From Steinernema hermaphroditum (taxonomy: Eukaryota; Nematoda; Chromadorea; Rhabditida; Steinernematidae), in the NCBI GenBank assembly GCA_030435675.1, contig CM059621.1, forward strand, positions 8,556,001 to 8,620,000: 64,000 nt of DNA, written 5' to 3'. The translations under genes and the position numbers were made by a program. Positions 43,579-56,194 of this stretch are shown in pieces. Within the stretch, counting starts at the first letter, position 1, and each line of letters begins with the position of its first letter. Below the pieces are notes generated by a model. It searched no databases, was not told where the DNA came from, and saw nothing but the letters and a program-made list of their open reading frames with translations.

Positions 43579-44205
43579 CTAAGGGTCACCTTCTTCCAAA
43601 GCATTTTTTACATCTTCAGATGACCGTGAAGCCCAAGTACAGTCAATGGCTTGTAGCAAAATCTTCTGTCCACCCGGTGGAAGAGAAATCGGGCCAACCA
43701 GTGCAAACTTGAGGAAGTTATCGGCACCTGAAGGGACCGAAGTCAACACAAGTGGGCGAGGGGTCTTCCAGAATCGCAGGCTTCTCGGGTCCAGAACCCA
43801 GGATTTGGACATTAGGGATGTGCCAGTTGTTAGCTCAACCTGTTTTGAGTGTTTCTGCTAAGTTCGAACCAGCTTGCCTTGGAAATTCTAGTGATATGTG
43901 TTCCTCAAGTAAGTGTACTAGTGCGGCCGTCATCGATCGACGCGCCCTCCTTTCTTCGCAACGTGTATACTGTGGTGTGTATAGTCCTCGGTAGTACGGC
44001 GATTGCTGACATTCGAGCTTGGCCGCATATGTGCTTGGATTTGACCTGCTCCAATCCATCACGATAGCGCCAATATGGCCATCAATTAGCTTCGGGACAT
44101 CCAACTTTGGGAGCGCAGCGACTGCGGTCTTATCACAATCGATAAATTGATCGACATGTGGCACAGAGTCGGGATATACAGCCTCGCCAAGGGACTCGAA
44201 ACCAT
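43579..44205 (-). CDS. Two exons of an unrecognised, perhaps decaying gene
   Basis: Two minus-strand segments have protein-like content. Exon 44205-43919 reads DGFESLGEAVYPDSVPHVD then LPKLDVPKLIDGHIGAIV and ends at a GTACAC donor; exon 43839-43579 follows an AAAACAG acceptor in matching phase and reads VELTTGTSLMSKSWVLDPR to a stop. The final part (DNFLKFALVGPISLPPGG) sounds like a beta-sandwich repeat. Further upstream, 44640-44493 also looks coding and has a GTGAGT donor, but I could not join it in frame: the middle (44206-44492) has stops in every simple splicing scheme. Either the gene has unusual introns or it is degenerate. Family unknown. Confidence 0.4.
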
Positions 44206-46701
44206 CTACAGTGAGCGTAAAAGATTAGATTACCCCCTATGTGGAGGTGCTGAAGAGTCGGAAAAGAAAACATTGACACATGTTTATGTTGGGAACTTTC
44301 TTCCCCAGGTCCACGAAAACCGGTGTATTAAATTCATATTGTAGAGCTTCTCTACAAAAAACACTTTTGTTGTTGTTGTTTACGGCAAACTGTCGGACAG
44401 CTGTTTTCGGTGTTACCGTAGCAAGCTCTTCTTCCCAATAAGGGATAGATGACGCAAAGTAGTGGCTGATACAAGTCACTGCTGGAAACTCACTGGAATG
44501 CCATCCTTGTCATGGTAATTGTCAGATGCCATGGATCTTCCTTTTCTTCTGAGTTGACTTCCACATTCATTTACTTCAGTTTCAGCGGATTCTTCAAAAA
44601 CTGCCCCTCTACATGCTGGCATGGCGGACTTAGAGCCAATCTGAAGGGGTTCTGCGTTTTTTGTTACACTATACATCTATAATGTGAGATATTTTGATAT
44701 TCCGTACATTAGGACTGGACGCTATATTCAGTAAACAAATGCGTCAGTGGACAGTTAACAGTGAAAAGTGTTTTCAGAGCTATTGGTTCGAGCACCGTCT
44801 CTTGCAGCTACCCGTGTCATGTCCATCTCTCACACTGACCTGTCAGTGTGTTATAAACTTATGTACCTATTGAGGTTATTTCATTAAACACAATCGATCA
44901 TATGACGGCTGGCTCTATCGAACAAAAGGCATCGACTTCGACAAGATTTTCCTTAGAATCACACAGATGTCGATGTGCCGCCTCGAACTTCGACTAAGTG
45001 ACGTCATTTCGAGCTAATCAGCTATAACTGATGCAGGCTGGCTACATAGATAAGCCTCGTTAGGAGAGCCTGTCCAAAGAATTACTGTAAGGCGTGCGAT
45101 GTTTGAGAGCTCCCTAAAGCTGTAAACAAAGACGACCGGTCTTCACATGGTCCACGTAGGAAGGTCGCCTTTCTGGGGTGGCAAACATCGTCCGAGGACC
45201 CACGGAGGAGCTGTTGAAGTGTTGGTAGAAAATTGCCGTTTTAAGAATCCAGGGATTGGAGGGATTTGGCGCACTCGGCGCTCTCTCCGTAGGACTAATG
45301 AACTTTGGGCGTAAACCTTCCGGTTCGCTTTCAAAAAAGGGCAGAATTGAGCGACGACAGCTCATTTGCATTGTAGCCGGAAGTGGCGCTTTGTGTTTCG
45401 ATTTTCCACGGGATACAAAGTTTCTTTTACGTTCCTTCGCGTGGAGCACATTTACGAACTTAATTAGCCGCGGCGACGTTTTTTGACTCAGGTTGTAGGA
45501 GGGCTTGTCACGCGATGTCTGTTCCCACCTGAATCATGCAGTTCTCAGAGTCGCCGTGCCCCAGCTCGTTAGGAACGGCAGAAGAACTCATCGCCGAAGG
45601 ACCTTTCGTGAGGAAAACACTCGAAGTCATTGCGTTTGTTTTGACCTCGATGCCGAGTTACTCTTCCCTGTTTTCTTTGGGCGCACGGAGGCGGATCCCC
45701 GGAGGAGGTTAAGAAGCGATGACGTTTGGTGGTTGTTCGTCCTCCGACATCGGCATCTGTGGGACGTCTTTGCAGGTGTGAATTTGCATGAATGGTGACG
45801 AATTGCGTGCCTTCCTTGTAGGGACAGGAACCCCGGGAGGCGCCCCTTTGTGGGGCCTAACGCGCCGTGGAACCTGTCGAACCCCCACGGGAATCGCTCT
45901 TTGTTCCTCGTTTTCATTATCTCCGCCATTTTTCATATCTGATTTCACGCCGCTCCCATAGCCACGATTGAGGGAACGGAGCCGCGTAAACAATTCATAT
46001 CGTGGCTGCAATTTTTTGTTCCAATTCCTTCAATTTGCGGCCCCTCGAACGCCGCCGATGGTATTCAGTCCTAATTAAAAGACGCCTGGAATGCGTTCCT
46101 CTGCGTCGCGACGCTTCGCGCGCTCCGAGAAGCAGCGCCGCCGTGCACGCCGGGGCACCTTCTGCGTCCACAGATTCCCGCCGGAATCGGTCTTCGCCGC
46201 TCCAGGGTCACCGTTGCCATGGGCGATCGGAGCTCGCCTAGCGACGCCGCTCTGATCACCCCACAAGCCTACTCGCCGCTACTTCCGGCGCTCACGTGCT
46301 CCATTCTCATCTCTTAATTCGACTTCCCTGTCACCCGCTCGTTTTGTGGCAGCAATAACAAGCACCGCCAGTGAATCGGCGATCGTGGGTGCGGCGCATC
46401 GATCGAGCGGCGGAGAGCCGAAAGCTTGGCGGAGAGCGGGCGTTTCAACTCGAAGGAGAAGTCGCCGAAGGAGTCGGGTAATGTCCCCGACTTCCTCATT
46501 TGTCAGCTTCGATAACGAGGACGGCGCCGTTGCTTCCTGCCGCGCGGAACTTTCCGGACCGCCTCGCGTGTTTTCCAATTATTTCCCGATTGCGTGATCG
46601 TTTCAGATTCCGACGAAGTAGGCGTGCGGCGCAGAGCGGGTTGTCGTGTTATGAGGTGTTGATGACAGAAGGCGAAAAGTCAGCTCGTCATGAGCTCCAA
46701 A
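44206..46701. other. Mostly non-coding region upstream of the RBR ligase
   Basis: Apart from a possible exon at 44493-44640 (minus), nothing could be supported. Frames near 45.1-45.8 kb and 46.2-46.6 kb have random composition. A TTTCAG at 46600-46606 may be a 5' UTR acceptor for the RBR gene. Confidence 0.35.
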
Positions 46702-49700
46702 ATGCAGAAGAAAAGTTTGGGAACGGTCGTCGAATGCTCCGAAACTGCCGACGATTGCGCGTCGCTGCTTGTGGACGGCCATCCGCAGGTTCCGCTCGTG
46801 AAGACCGGCAGTTTCGCAGAGAACGCCTCTACGTAAGTTCTCTTCCTCATGGAAATCAGGCGCTCTTGTGTTGTACGTCAGTTTTTATATCCAATTTATT
46901 TCGTTGAAATGGAACTGACAGATGCGGGAGACGCGTTGGAATGCGGGGTGATCTTTAAACGCTGTGTCATATTTTGGCTTGTCTTCTCTGTGGATTCGTT
47001 GTTTTCGTTGGAATTTAACCAAGTCGTGCGTCGGATCACTACTTGTTTATAATTAATGCGTGTTTAGGCGCTCGGCGACGACCACTGATACTGACGTCGA
47101 AGCGGGTCGGCCATCGTCGTCCGGAATGTCAGCGAAGGGCGACAAAGAATCTCCACACCGTGCGAAACACCGGAGATTTTTCGGTTTCAAGCGCTCCTCG
47201 ACCGGCGACGCCCCGGAGCCAGCCGAGCCGAGCCGCGATACTCGGCGCAATCCGATTGGAGTCCGTATTGCGGACTTTCTGAACAACCTCACACCCGGCA
47301 TAGGCGTTGTGTATGAAAGGTGGGTGAGCCGTTCTCTTTATGGCAAATAGTGCGGCAGGATCGCTGATGGCTGTCCCCCTTCGGTTTGCTTGCGCACACA
47401 TTTTGTTCCAGACTGTCAGCAAGAGCGCGCAGTGAACAGAACCAGTTCGCTGGGGAACATTTACTCGCCTGCATCTAATGCATGTTCGATCTGCTGCTCA
47501 ATCTGCTTTGCTCTAGTCGGGAAAACTTCTGGTCGTGACTGATTGCCCTTTCCCTGTTTTTTACATTTGCCTTGAGAGCGAAAGGGGCGCGCTACAGTTT
47601 TCGTTACCCTCTGGGACGATTCGAGGCTGTTAGATTGATCGGTACCGTCGGCGGATGTGCGGGCGGGTCGAAAAGCAGGGAACCGGACGATTGTGCGTTA
47701 TCGGAAACGGAGGGAAATGTAAACAAATCGCTTTAACTTGTGATGGGATGTGTACGGCAGTATAGAGGTACATTGATCCAGATGCACGATAAAATGCTGA
47801 GTGAAAGTGAAAAGAACTTATTGCTGTTAGCGGTGACTTTCTATTGGTCACGAGATGCCGGCAAAGGTGAAAACAGTTTCATTCGTCCTGATAAAGAGCT
47901 GACGTTCGCGATTGCTGCGTTCGCAAGCTGGCGTTTCTACATAGATTTCTTTTCGCTTGCCGTACACTTTCTGATTTAATTGGTCGCTCCACTTTTGTTT
48001 TTCCTTCTTCCTCATTGAAAACAGGCGAGTGTTTTCGTCGTATGTACTTACTTGTTTCAGGAATCGGAGCGGAAGTGCGCATGCTGAACTGAAGTCCAAC
48101 GAAGAATCGTCGCGTCACATGAGCTCAAGGTACGAAGATGGAATTTCCCCCACTCAGGCTCTCACTGAACATATCAATCAGAAGCTGCAGGAAGCTGCTC
48201 AGAATTCGGCTTCGTCCCTTAGGTGAGTATCTGCTCAACTGCTGGCCATGTCATGTCTTTGTTTGCAGTCATTCAGGAGCGGGCGAAGGTGCTGTGAACG
48301 AGGATTCGGTGTGCACAGAGCAGACTGAAAATGACAAACTTCTTGACAAATGGATTACTACAAAACGGATTCCATCTCTTTCCAAAGCCGATACTCTTTC
48401 AAGTAGGATGCCATACAACTCTCTCTCCAGTAATTGTATTTTTCAGAATCGTCTGTGGTGTCCATTGCTGAAACTGCTTCTTTGTCTTCAGCCAAACATA
48501 AACATTCGGCTGTACATACATCATTGAGCAAGGGTAAGTCACAAAGGGATGACTGTATTTGACACGTAATATGCGTGGACGAGCTCATGCGGTGAGATGA
48601 TACATATTACCATTGATCGAGCTCGCCTGGACAGTTGGTTAGGGCTCGCTCTTATCGACGCTGATCAATGGCGCTCCCGGAGAGTGACAACATTTTTGGT
48701 GTTTTCCAATGTCATGCTCATGCGTCATATCGTTGCAAGCAGACATTTCATATCTCCCTGACGATCAAGCCTTTTGTAATGCATGCACGCAATATTGTCG
48801 TTTCTACTTTGCGGTGCTATCACTGACAGTGGTGAATCACCCGGCCGCTTTAGAACATATGAACTGACCGGTGTTGTAATGCGAGCGTTTGCCTTGTACA
48901 CATGTTTTTTGGTTTTATATCATCATTCAATCAGAGCTTTTCTTCTATCGATGTCATTTTCCGTGTGTGCGGTGACCTGATGCCTTTCTTTGCAGCTCCT
49001 TCGGGTTCTCTCAAGATGCAGGATACAGATGCGAGTTCAGACGCCTTAGCAACACCGCCATCACGCCGAGCACTGTCGCAATCCACTGGGTTATCGCTGC
49101 TTTCCGGGAAGAAGCTCCGAGAGTGTCCGCTTTGCGTGATGAAACTTCCTGCAACTCACTTTCCCAAGTTGACTTGCTGCAGCCATCGTTCCTGCCGTAG
49201 TTGTTTAGTGCAGGTAACTTCCAAGTCCACCTTCCATACGATACAATTTCTTCTTTTTCAGTACCTTCAAGTTGAAATTATGGAGAGTAGAATCGTGATC
49301 AGCTGTCCGGAATGCAGCGAGATTCTACATCCAACCGATATCTACCAGTTGATGATCGACCATCCAGATATCTTGGAAAAATATGAAAACTTCTCCCTGC
49401 GCCGTGTTCTGATGACCGATCCGGATACGCGATGGTGTCCGGCTCCTGACTGCACGTACGCTGTCATCGCAAATTCGTGTGCCGCTTGTCCGCAGCTCCA
49501 GTGCGAACGTCCTGGATGTGGAACGCTTTTCTGCTACCACTGCAAAAGCAACTGGCACGCGAATCAAACTTGTGATGAAGCTCGCCGAGAAAGGGGACGC
49601 AGAGATGTCGGAGCGGGATCTTCCAATGGAACGGGTGCTTCGAGTTCCGTGACTAACCCGATCGGAACAGGCGATTTGGGAAGGCTCAAACGTAATAATC

Positions 49701-51781
49701 CAGTACACGTCGGTAACTGACCGCGAACGGCTTTAGGGGGCGATATCAAGGCCTGTCCTCGCTGCAGAACCTACATCGTGAAGATGAACGATGGATCATG
49801 CAACCACATGGTCTGTGCTATGTGCAGTGCTGAATTTTGTTGGCTCTGCCTTAAGGAAATTAGCGACTTGGTAAGAAGTTGATCATATTTTGTCCTCATA
49901 TTTATTGCGTTGCAGCATTATCTCAGCCCAACTGGATGTACTTTTTGGGGGAAGAAGCCGTGGACCCGCAAGAAGAAGTTGTTGTGGCAGATTGGGACGT
50001 TGATTGGCGCTCCAGTTGGTATTGCTCTGATTGCGGGATTGGCGATACCCGGCATAATCTGCGGCGTCCCTGTTTTCGTTGGACGGTAACATGCGTGCCA
50101 CGCTCCCTGGAGACTGATGAGATTCGTTTAGCAAAGTGCACCAGCGCTTCATTCACCACAAGAAGATGCGTAGAAGGCTAGTGACCGCTGCAAGCATTGC
50201 CGGTTCGCTCGTTGTTTCTCCGGTCCTCGCTGTAATGGCTGTGGGAGTTGGCGTGCCCATCATGCTGGCGTACGTTTATGGAGTTGTTCCGCTCTCGCTC
50301 TGCCGCAATGGCGGTTGTGGAAGTGGAAATGATGACGCCGACGGAAGACCGGAGGACATCGACGACGATGATCTCTGGCAGATCACCAACGATTCACAAG
50401 AACACTACCGGCTTCTGCAGCAGGATACGGATCGTCATCTCGACGGCACATCTGTGGTGACCGGCCACATGTCCATCAACAGCGGTGGTGCAGGTCCTTC
50501 GGGGAGCGGTGCTGGCCAATCCTCGAGCACCGGCGTCGGTGCCTCAGGAAGCGTGGCAACGGGGCGACTTCAGGTCCAAGCAGAAATGTGCCGACGGAGG
50601 CCTAGTGTAGAATCTGGTAGGTTCCGCTGAATTCACTTTCTCCACTCATTTTGAATTTGCAGGGATCACGAGTTTGGGTGAGAAATGCAATTACGAGGAG
50701 GCTAGCACGAAGGCCATGGCTGGTTCCCAATACTGTGATGACAAAGTAAGGGTTTATTGTATAGATTGTGTACCGTTACCGTCTATTTTAGAGTGTGCAT
50801 ACCGTTTATTCCGGTGGTCAATGTGAAGCCGTGAGTTACTGCGAAGAAATCGCGAGCACGAGAGCCCTGGCCGGTTCCGTCCACGACGCGAAATCGCTCA
50901 CTGATAGTTCTTGCGGTGCGAAGTTCTGCACTCATCATGCATCTGTCGAAGGGAAGACTTCAAGCGGCAATTCTCACGCAGTAGCTGGCAATCGCGAGCG
51001 GGATATGTCCCCCGTTGGAGGTTCTTCGGACGACTGCGTATCTTGCCAAGGCTCCAAGGGACTATCGACATCAACGAGAAACGTTGTTGTTGCCGTGAAA
51101 AGCAACGGTATTATTCACCTTCATTGCCCACCTTGCTTACAAGTCATGTTTAGAAAACGGCGGCGAAGTCATGCTGATGTCGGACGAAGCCGTTCGTGAA
51201 ATGCAACTTGCGAATCCGGGTACATTTGATCTCTGCCGACAGTCAGGAATCTACGGTAGTACGTCTTCGGATGGCAGTACGGTTTGTGGGTCTTTTCAGG
51301 CGTCGCATCATCTACTTCTATTTAGAGTGCTTATGAAAACAATGATCCTTTCCACGTTCGGGCGATGATGGACACGTTGAAGCAGATGGTGGCCGACGAT
51401 GCTCCGATCAAATCCACGGCTGTACCGAGTACTTCGGGTGTTAACTCGGGATCCCATCGTCCCCCGAATAGTCGACGCGATACATCGAACAAGAGCTTAA
51501 CGCTGGGTCGATCGAGTAGCTCCAAAAGTGTCACTGCTGGAGTGAAGCCTTCCTCAAGCGATAAAGCCACCGAAACTGTTGTCACCGAACAACCAACGAC
51601 TGTCTGCGCTACGATGGTTGGGCCGCATTCCGTCAAAGTTATTCCGAAGCGCTCTATCACTCTCACTTCGTCCGAATCGGTGTTTGACCATTTCGAGCCA
51701 TCGGAACAATCAAGTTTGCAGCCTAAACAGCCGAAGCGGTCTTTCCTGTCCCGGGTGTTCTGGAAGAAGTCGAAGAACTGA
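46702..51781 (+). CDS. RNF19 (Dorfin)-type RBR E3 ubiquitin ligase
   Basis: Fourteen exons: 46702-46832, 47068-47319, 48061-48222, 48269-48402, 48447-48533, 48996-49213, 49262-49691, 49737-49870, 49916-50085, 50132-50616, 50663-50745, 50792-51107, 51154-51281, 51326-51781 (1061 aa). The catalytic module is RING1 ([28 protein letters not shown]), the in-between-RING ([30 protein letters not shown]) and RING2 ([20 protein letters not shown] with catalytic Cys region, [19 protein letters not shown]). Then come the RNF19 signature [16 protein letters not shown] and two membrane helices ([20 protein letters not shown] and [18 protein letters not shown]). RNF19A/B ligases sit in ER/vesicle membranes and use UBE2L3-type E2s, one of which is encoded at 60.7 kb. 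The ~300-residue N-terminus and ~500-residue C-terminus are Ser/Gly-rich and disordered. The donor at 49692 (C/GTAATA) was chosen to avoid a 24-base intron. Confidence 0.93.
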
Positions 51782-52141
51782 ACTAGATTAGTGTGTTCTG
51801 TATATACCTTCCACCATGGCCTTCCTCTTCGATCATTTTCTGAGCTCAAGCGGTGTACCTTTCATAGTCTTTTATAATCCTGTTCTGTTTTATATTTTTA
51901 AGTTTCCTATAATTCTAACTCTGCGGAGTAACTGTGGAACGCACAGTTACATGCAGCAATCAATTGTAAAGCGACAATGCGTGTGATATATGTGACATTG
52001 ATATAATAAGTGGTTTAATTGTGTCGCCTTATTCTGAACCCTGCGAATCTGGTCGACTTCATCTCCTTGGAGCTGCATATCTTCTCCATACGTTGCGACT
52101 CTGTGAAGATTGTAACTAAGCGTTTCAGCAGATACTGGGTA
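51782..52141. other. Spacer between RBR ligase and DTWD1
   Basis: 360 bases on the same strand; AT-rich 3' flank of the first gene, then GCGTTTCAG at 52121-52129, a plausible trans-splice acceptor for the next gene. Confidence 0.5.
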
Positions 52142-52844
52142 ATGGCGTCCAGTGGATTCAAGATATCTTCTTTCGAGGGAATCGGGAAGGTGACCGAACG
52201 AATCGTGTGCGCTTCCTGTGGTCGGAAGCGGATGTACTTCTGTTACGACTGCCGTGTCTTCGTGCCCGGAGTCGAGGAACTCGTTCCTCGGCTGAAGCTT
52301 CCAGTTGCCGTCGATGTTATAAAGCACCGAATGGAAAAGAACGGGAAGAGCACAGCGATCCACTGCCTGATGACGGCTCCAGAATCCACGCGGCTCTTCG
52401 ATTCTCCCGAACTGCCTGACTACACGGACGCCAAGAATACAGTATGTCGACATACAGCGTTTGCTTTTTGGTCGTTTTATGGTGTTAGTGTATCCTACCC
52501 CGGAGGCGACCTCCATCGAGGATTACGTGAAGGCGCATGGCCCCGTGCAGCGCTTCGTGTTTCTGGACGCAACCTGGTGGCAAGTCGGAGGGCTAAAGCA
52601 GCAGAAGGCGCTGGATGGACTGCCCACCGTAATGCTGAGATCGTACAAGACGAAGTTCTGGCGGCCACAGAAAGGGTATTCCGACGAGTACCTGGCGACC
52701 ATCGAGGCTATTTACTACGCGGTGCGCGAGAACTTCGAAGCCAGCGAGGAAATACCGTACGACGGCAGCTTCGACGATCTCCTGTGGTGGTTCTACTATT
52801 TCCGCTCGAAGATCGACGAGGACGTCTTTAGTCGAAACCGGTAG
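52142..52844 (+). CDS. DTWD1-type tRNA-uridine aminocarboxypropyltransferase
   Basis: Two exons: 52142-52445 and 52489-52844 (219 aa). A zinc-ribbon-like start (CASCGRKRMYFCYDCRVFVP) precedes PVAVDVIKHRMEKNGKSTAI, VLYPTPEATSIED, FLDATWWQ (the DTW motif is DATW here), LKTR-like VMLRSYKTKFWRPQKG and LATIEAIYY, all hallmarks of the DTW/TDD domain. DTWD1 forms acp3U at position 20 in tRNA using SAM. Length is short because the N-terminal extension of mammalian DTWD1 is absent. The intron is 43 bases; its donor was set by homology because the nearby ACA/GTATGT would break the frame. The in-frame extension upstream to 52019 is probably 5' UTR. Confidence 0.93.
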
Positions 52845-53135
52845 ATCGACTTGGAAAGCTGTTTCTCTTTGTTGTTTTTGTTGTTGATAAAGCCTGAACG
52901 ATCGGGAGTCGAGGCTTCAGAGGTACCTCCAGTGAGTCATGAACGCTTTTTATAGTGGGGCACATGGAGCGGCGACAGGGGCGGATGACTCAGATTCCGG
53001 ACAGCGACGGACAGACTGGTGGTCACTCGAGGGCCGCCGCCGGGACTGGTTTGGCCCGGGCGCGGGTTTGGGTAATCGCACGCGAATAAAAGGACCCTCA
53101 GAGGCCAAACAGCAGTAGTCGGCTCCTCCGAAGCG

Positions 53136-56100
53136 ATGCAATCCCGAGTCCTCCTGGCGCTCCTTCTGGCGACGTGCGTCTTCGCGAAAGGCGCCGAAGA
53201 AGCGCTGAAGCCGCTGGCGGATCCCCCGCCGGCGGAGAACGAGTCCTTCTCCGGAAGGCTCTGCATGACCGTCGAACTCTTCAAGCCTTCGGCCGATCCC
53301 TCGGCGTTCTTCGAGTGCGCACCCCTGAGTGACGACGAGGTGCACGAGTTCGGACTTGAGGAGAGGTACCTTGGCGTGTGGTCCCTCCGAGACTGCCCCA
53401 AGGGCTTCGAGTTCGACGAGGCGAAGCAGCGCTGCGTAGAGAAGAAGAAGCTCCGACGGCAGCAGGCCCTCTGCTCCCAGAATCCGAGCTCCATCGGCTG
53501 TGCGCAGACCTGCCGCGGTAAGTGGCGCGTAACTCGATCCCCACACGATCTTTGTTTTTCAGCGTCTAATCTGAATCCTCAAGTGGGTTCGACCTGCGAC
53601 TGGCTCTCCGCCACCCTGATGGCCGATCCCCTCAGCGCCCAGTACTTCTTCCAGTGCTCCCCCGTCAATCCCAAGTAGGCGCTGCGCAGTTCTCGCCCCT
53701 CCATGTCTCTTTCAGTGCCGCCTGTGGAGAGTGGGTCCGTGTGCCCTGCAACCCCGGCACCGCCTTCCAGCCAAGTTCCCAGATCTGTGTCGCCGACGCG
53801 ATCCCCTCGAGTCCTTGTGGCGGCGGCTCGACGCCCGTCTGCGGCTGCGCTCAGCGGCCTTCCGCTCCGGTGGGGATGTGTCCCGGCACGACCACTTGCC
53901 AGCAGGTAGGTCCCCGTTGCGGGAGCCCTATGACCCTCCGTTTCCAGAACGTTTGCTGCCAAAGTGTGCAATCGCCGCTGATGATCCAGAAGCACCCCGG
54001 CGGACGTAAGTGTTTGTTTGTTGACCGCCCCTGATCCTCTTGTTTAAGTATGCGTCGGAACGGGCGCCCTCCCCGTCGCCTCGTGCAACTACCCGTGCCC
54101 CGCCAGCACCCAGTGCCAGCCCAACATCGGCTGCTGCCCCGTCGCCTCACTCCAGCCCCTTCCTCCCCCACCGGGTGGTCTCCTCGTCCCCGCCATCGTC
54201 ACCTGCCCCAGTAAGTCCCCTCGCGGCCGCCCGACCCTCCTCCGCCTTCTTCAGATGGATCGCCCGCAGGGATGCAGTGCGGCCAGCTCAACCAGTGCCC
54301 GCCTAACATGGGCTGCTTCCAGGGGGCCTGCTGCCCGATGGCGTGCCCCTCGGGGCAGAACCCGAGCGGCTTCTGCGCCAACGGTGGCTGCTCCGGCGGT
54401 GGCTCCTGCTACCAGCCCGCAGGATGCTGCTGCGCTGCAGCGGAGCCATTGCGACTCCCGATCTGCGCCAATGGCCAGAGCTCGACGGTGCCGTGCACCT
54501 CTAACGCCCAGTGCGGTACGGCCATGGAGTGCACCTCGGGCGGCTGCTGTCCGATGGCCTTTTGTCCCTCCGGCATCCAGTCGACGGGCAGATGCCCCCT
54601 TGGTGGCGGCTGTGCTCCGGGTAGCCTCTGCGTCGACGGCCACTGCTGCCCCCTCCCGCAGTGTCCGGGCGGTCAGTTGGCGTCGAGAATGTGCCAGAAG
54701 AACGCGGAGTGTGGAATCGGAATGGAATGTGCCGCCGGAGGCTGCTGTCCCCTCCCGATGTGTCCCTCCGGAGGCATCGCCGTCGCCCGATGCAGTCCTG
54801 GCTGCGGCGGGGGACAGCAGTGCGTGAACGGCGCCTGCTGCCCTCTTCCCCGATGCCCCAACGGAATCTTCGCCGCCTCCACGTGCACCGGCGGTTTCCA
54901 GTGTGGGCCCGGCATGGAGTGCGCCAACGGAGGCTGCTGTCCCCTCCCGACGTGCCCGTCAGGCGTCACCGCCTCCCAGCGCTGCCAGATCGGCGGAGGA
55001 TGCCCCAGTGGTCAGGTACCGTACCTCTCACCTCCGCCTTTACCGTCTGTTCAGATCTGTGAGAATGGAATATGCTGCCCGATGCCGGTGTGCTCCAACC
55101 AGCAGGTGGCGCTCCAGATGTGCGGCGTCGCCAACTCGTGTCCCATGGGATACGTCTGCGAGGGAAGGGGCTGCTGTCCCGAGCCGATGCCTCTGTGCCC
55201 CAACGGAGGCCGCGCCACACAGAAGTGCTTCCGGGGCTCCGAGTGTCCCCCGGGCTACGGTTGCAGCAACCTGGGCGGCTGCTGCCTGCTCTCCTACGAG
55301 CCCGTCTGTCCCCTGAACCTGAACCCCGTGTGCCAGTGCTCCCCCACCAGCGCGTGCCCGGCGCTCTCCACGTGCAACATGGGTACGTGCTGCACCTCGG
55401 CCGTCGCCTCCACCAGCCAGGTGCCCGGCGCCACTTGCCAGCACAGCAGCCAGTGCAACGGCTTCGCCTCCTCCTGCTCCTCGTGCCTCCAGAACGTATG
55501 CGTCTGCGTCAACGGCGCCTCCTCCAACGGCGCTGCGTGCCAACAGACGGCGCCTCTGCTCGTCCAGAAGGCGCGCTCCGGCTGCGACCAGTACGGCTCC
55601 CCTTGTCGCTTCGTGATCAGTACTGCGCGCAGGAAGCCTCTGTTTGCACCCGTCGGGAACACCACCGAGACGCCACGTAAGCCCCTTGTCCTCGGCTATA
55701 ATCGCCTCTTCAGTGTGGTTCAACGTCGCCTCGAAGCGCCGCTGCATCACCAACTCCATGGAGAGGGGCTTCGATCCCGACAGCACGTGCCTCCCTAACG
55801 AGAAGTGCATCAACGGCGAGTGCAAGATGTAAGCCGTCGGCGGCGGCGAGGGCTTCCTGTGACCGCGTGACTCATTCAGGAAGTTGTGGCCGGGAGAGTA
55901 CGGATGCTCCGAGGACATCGAATGCTCCGCGCGCTGCCCTAACACCTACTGCGAACGCCGAAGCGACAAGAATGTGTCGCAGTGCCAGTGCCGGAACGGG
56001 CTTCTTCTCTACGGACGTTGCTGTGAGTCGCAGAGACCAAGAAGGTCGCTTACTCGAGGTGTTTAGTCGAACGGTGTCCGCCCGGATTCCACGAGAGCGG

Positions 56101-56194
56101 TGCCTACTGCATGCACGACGACGAAGAGCGTTTCTGGAAGGACGCCGACGCGCAGGACAACCTCAAGCAGCTGCTGAACCGCAGCCAGTGCTGA
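53136..56194 (+). CDS. Secreted protein with tandem cysteine-rich (lustrin/EB-like) repeats
   Basis: Ten exons: 53136-53517, 53563-53674, 53716-53905, 53948-54005, 54049-54210, 54255-55015, 55055-55676, 55714-55828, 55880-56022, 56067-56194 (890 aa). A signal peptide (MQSRVLLALLLATCVFA) is followed by a unique region, then many ~40-residue modules of the form C-P-x-G ... C ... QCGxGMECxxGGCCPLP, the Cys repeat type seen in lustrin-like and nematode extracellular proteins. The C-terminal part has EB-like Cys patterns (CLPNEKCINGEC) and a final short Cys-rich end. Likely cuticle, eggshell or other extracellular matrix. No membrane anchor is seen. Codon use is strongly GC-rich as in the collagens nearby. 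The intron at 55016 starts GTACCGTA. Confidence 0.85.

Noticed and set aside
45114..45449. 111-codon minus-strand frame
   Set aside because: Random composition with no signal, domain or neighbouring exon.
49704..49736. 24-base intron in the RBR ligase
   Set aside because: An upstream GTAATA donor (49692) gives a normal 45-base intron and restores the RNF19 sequence, so the micro-intron is not needed.
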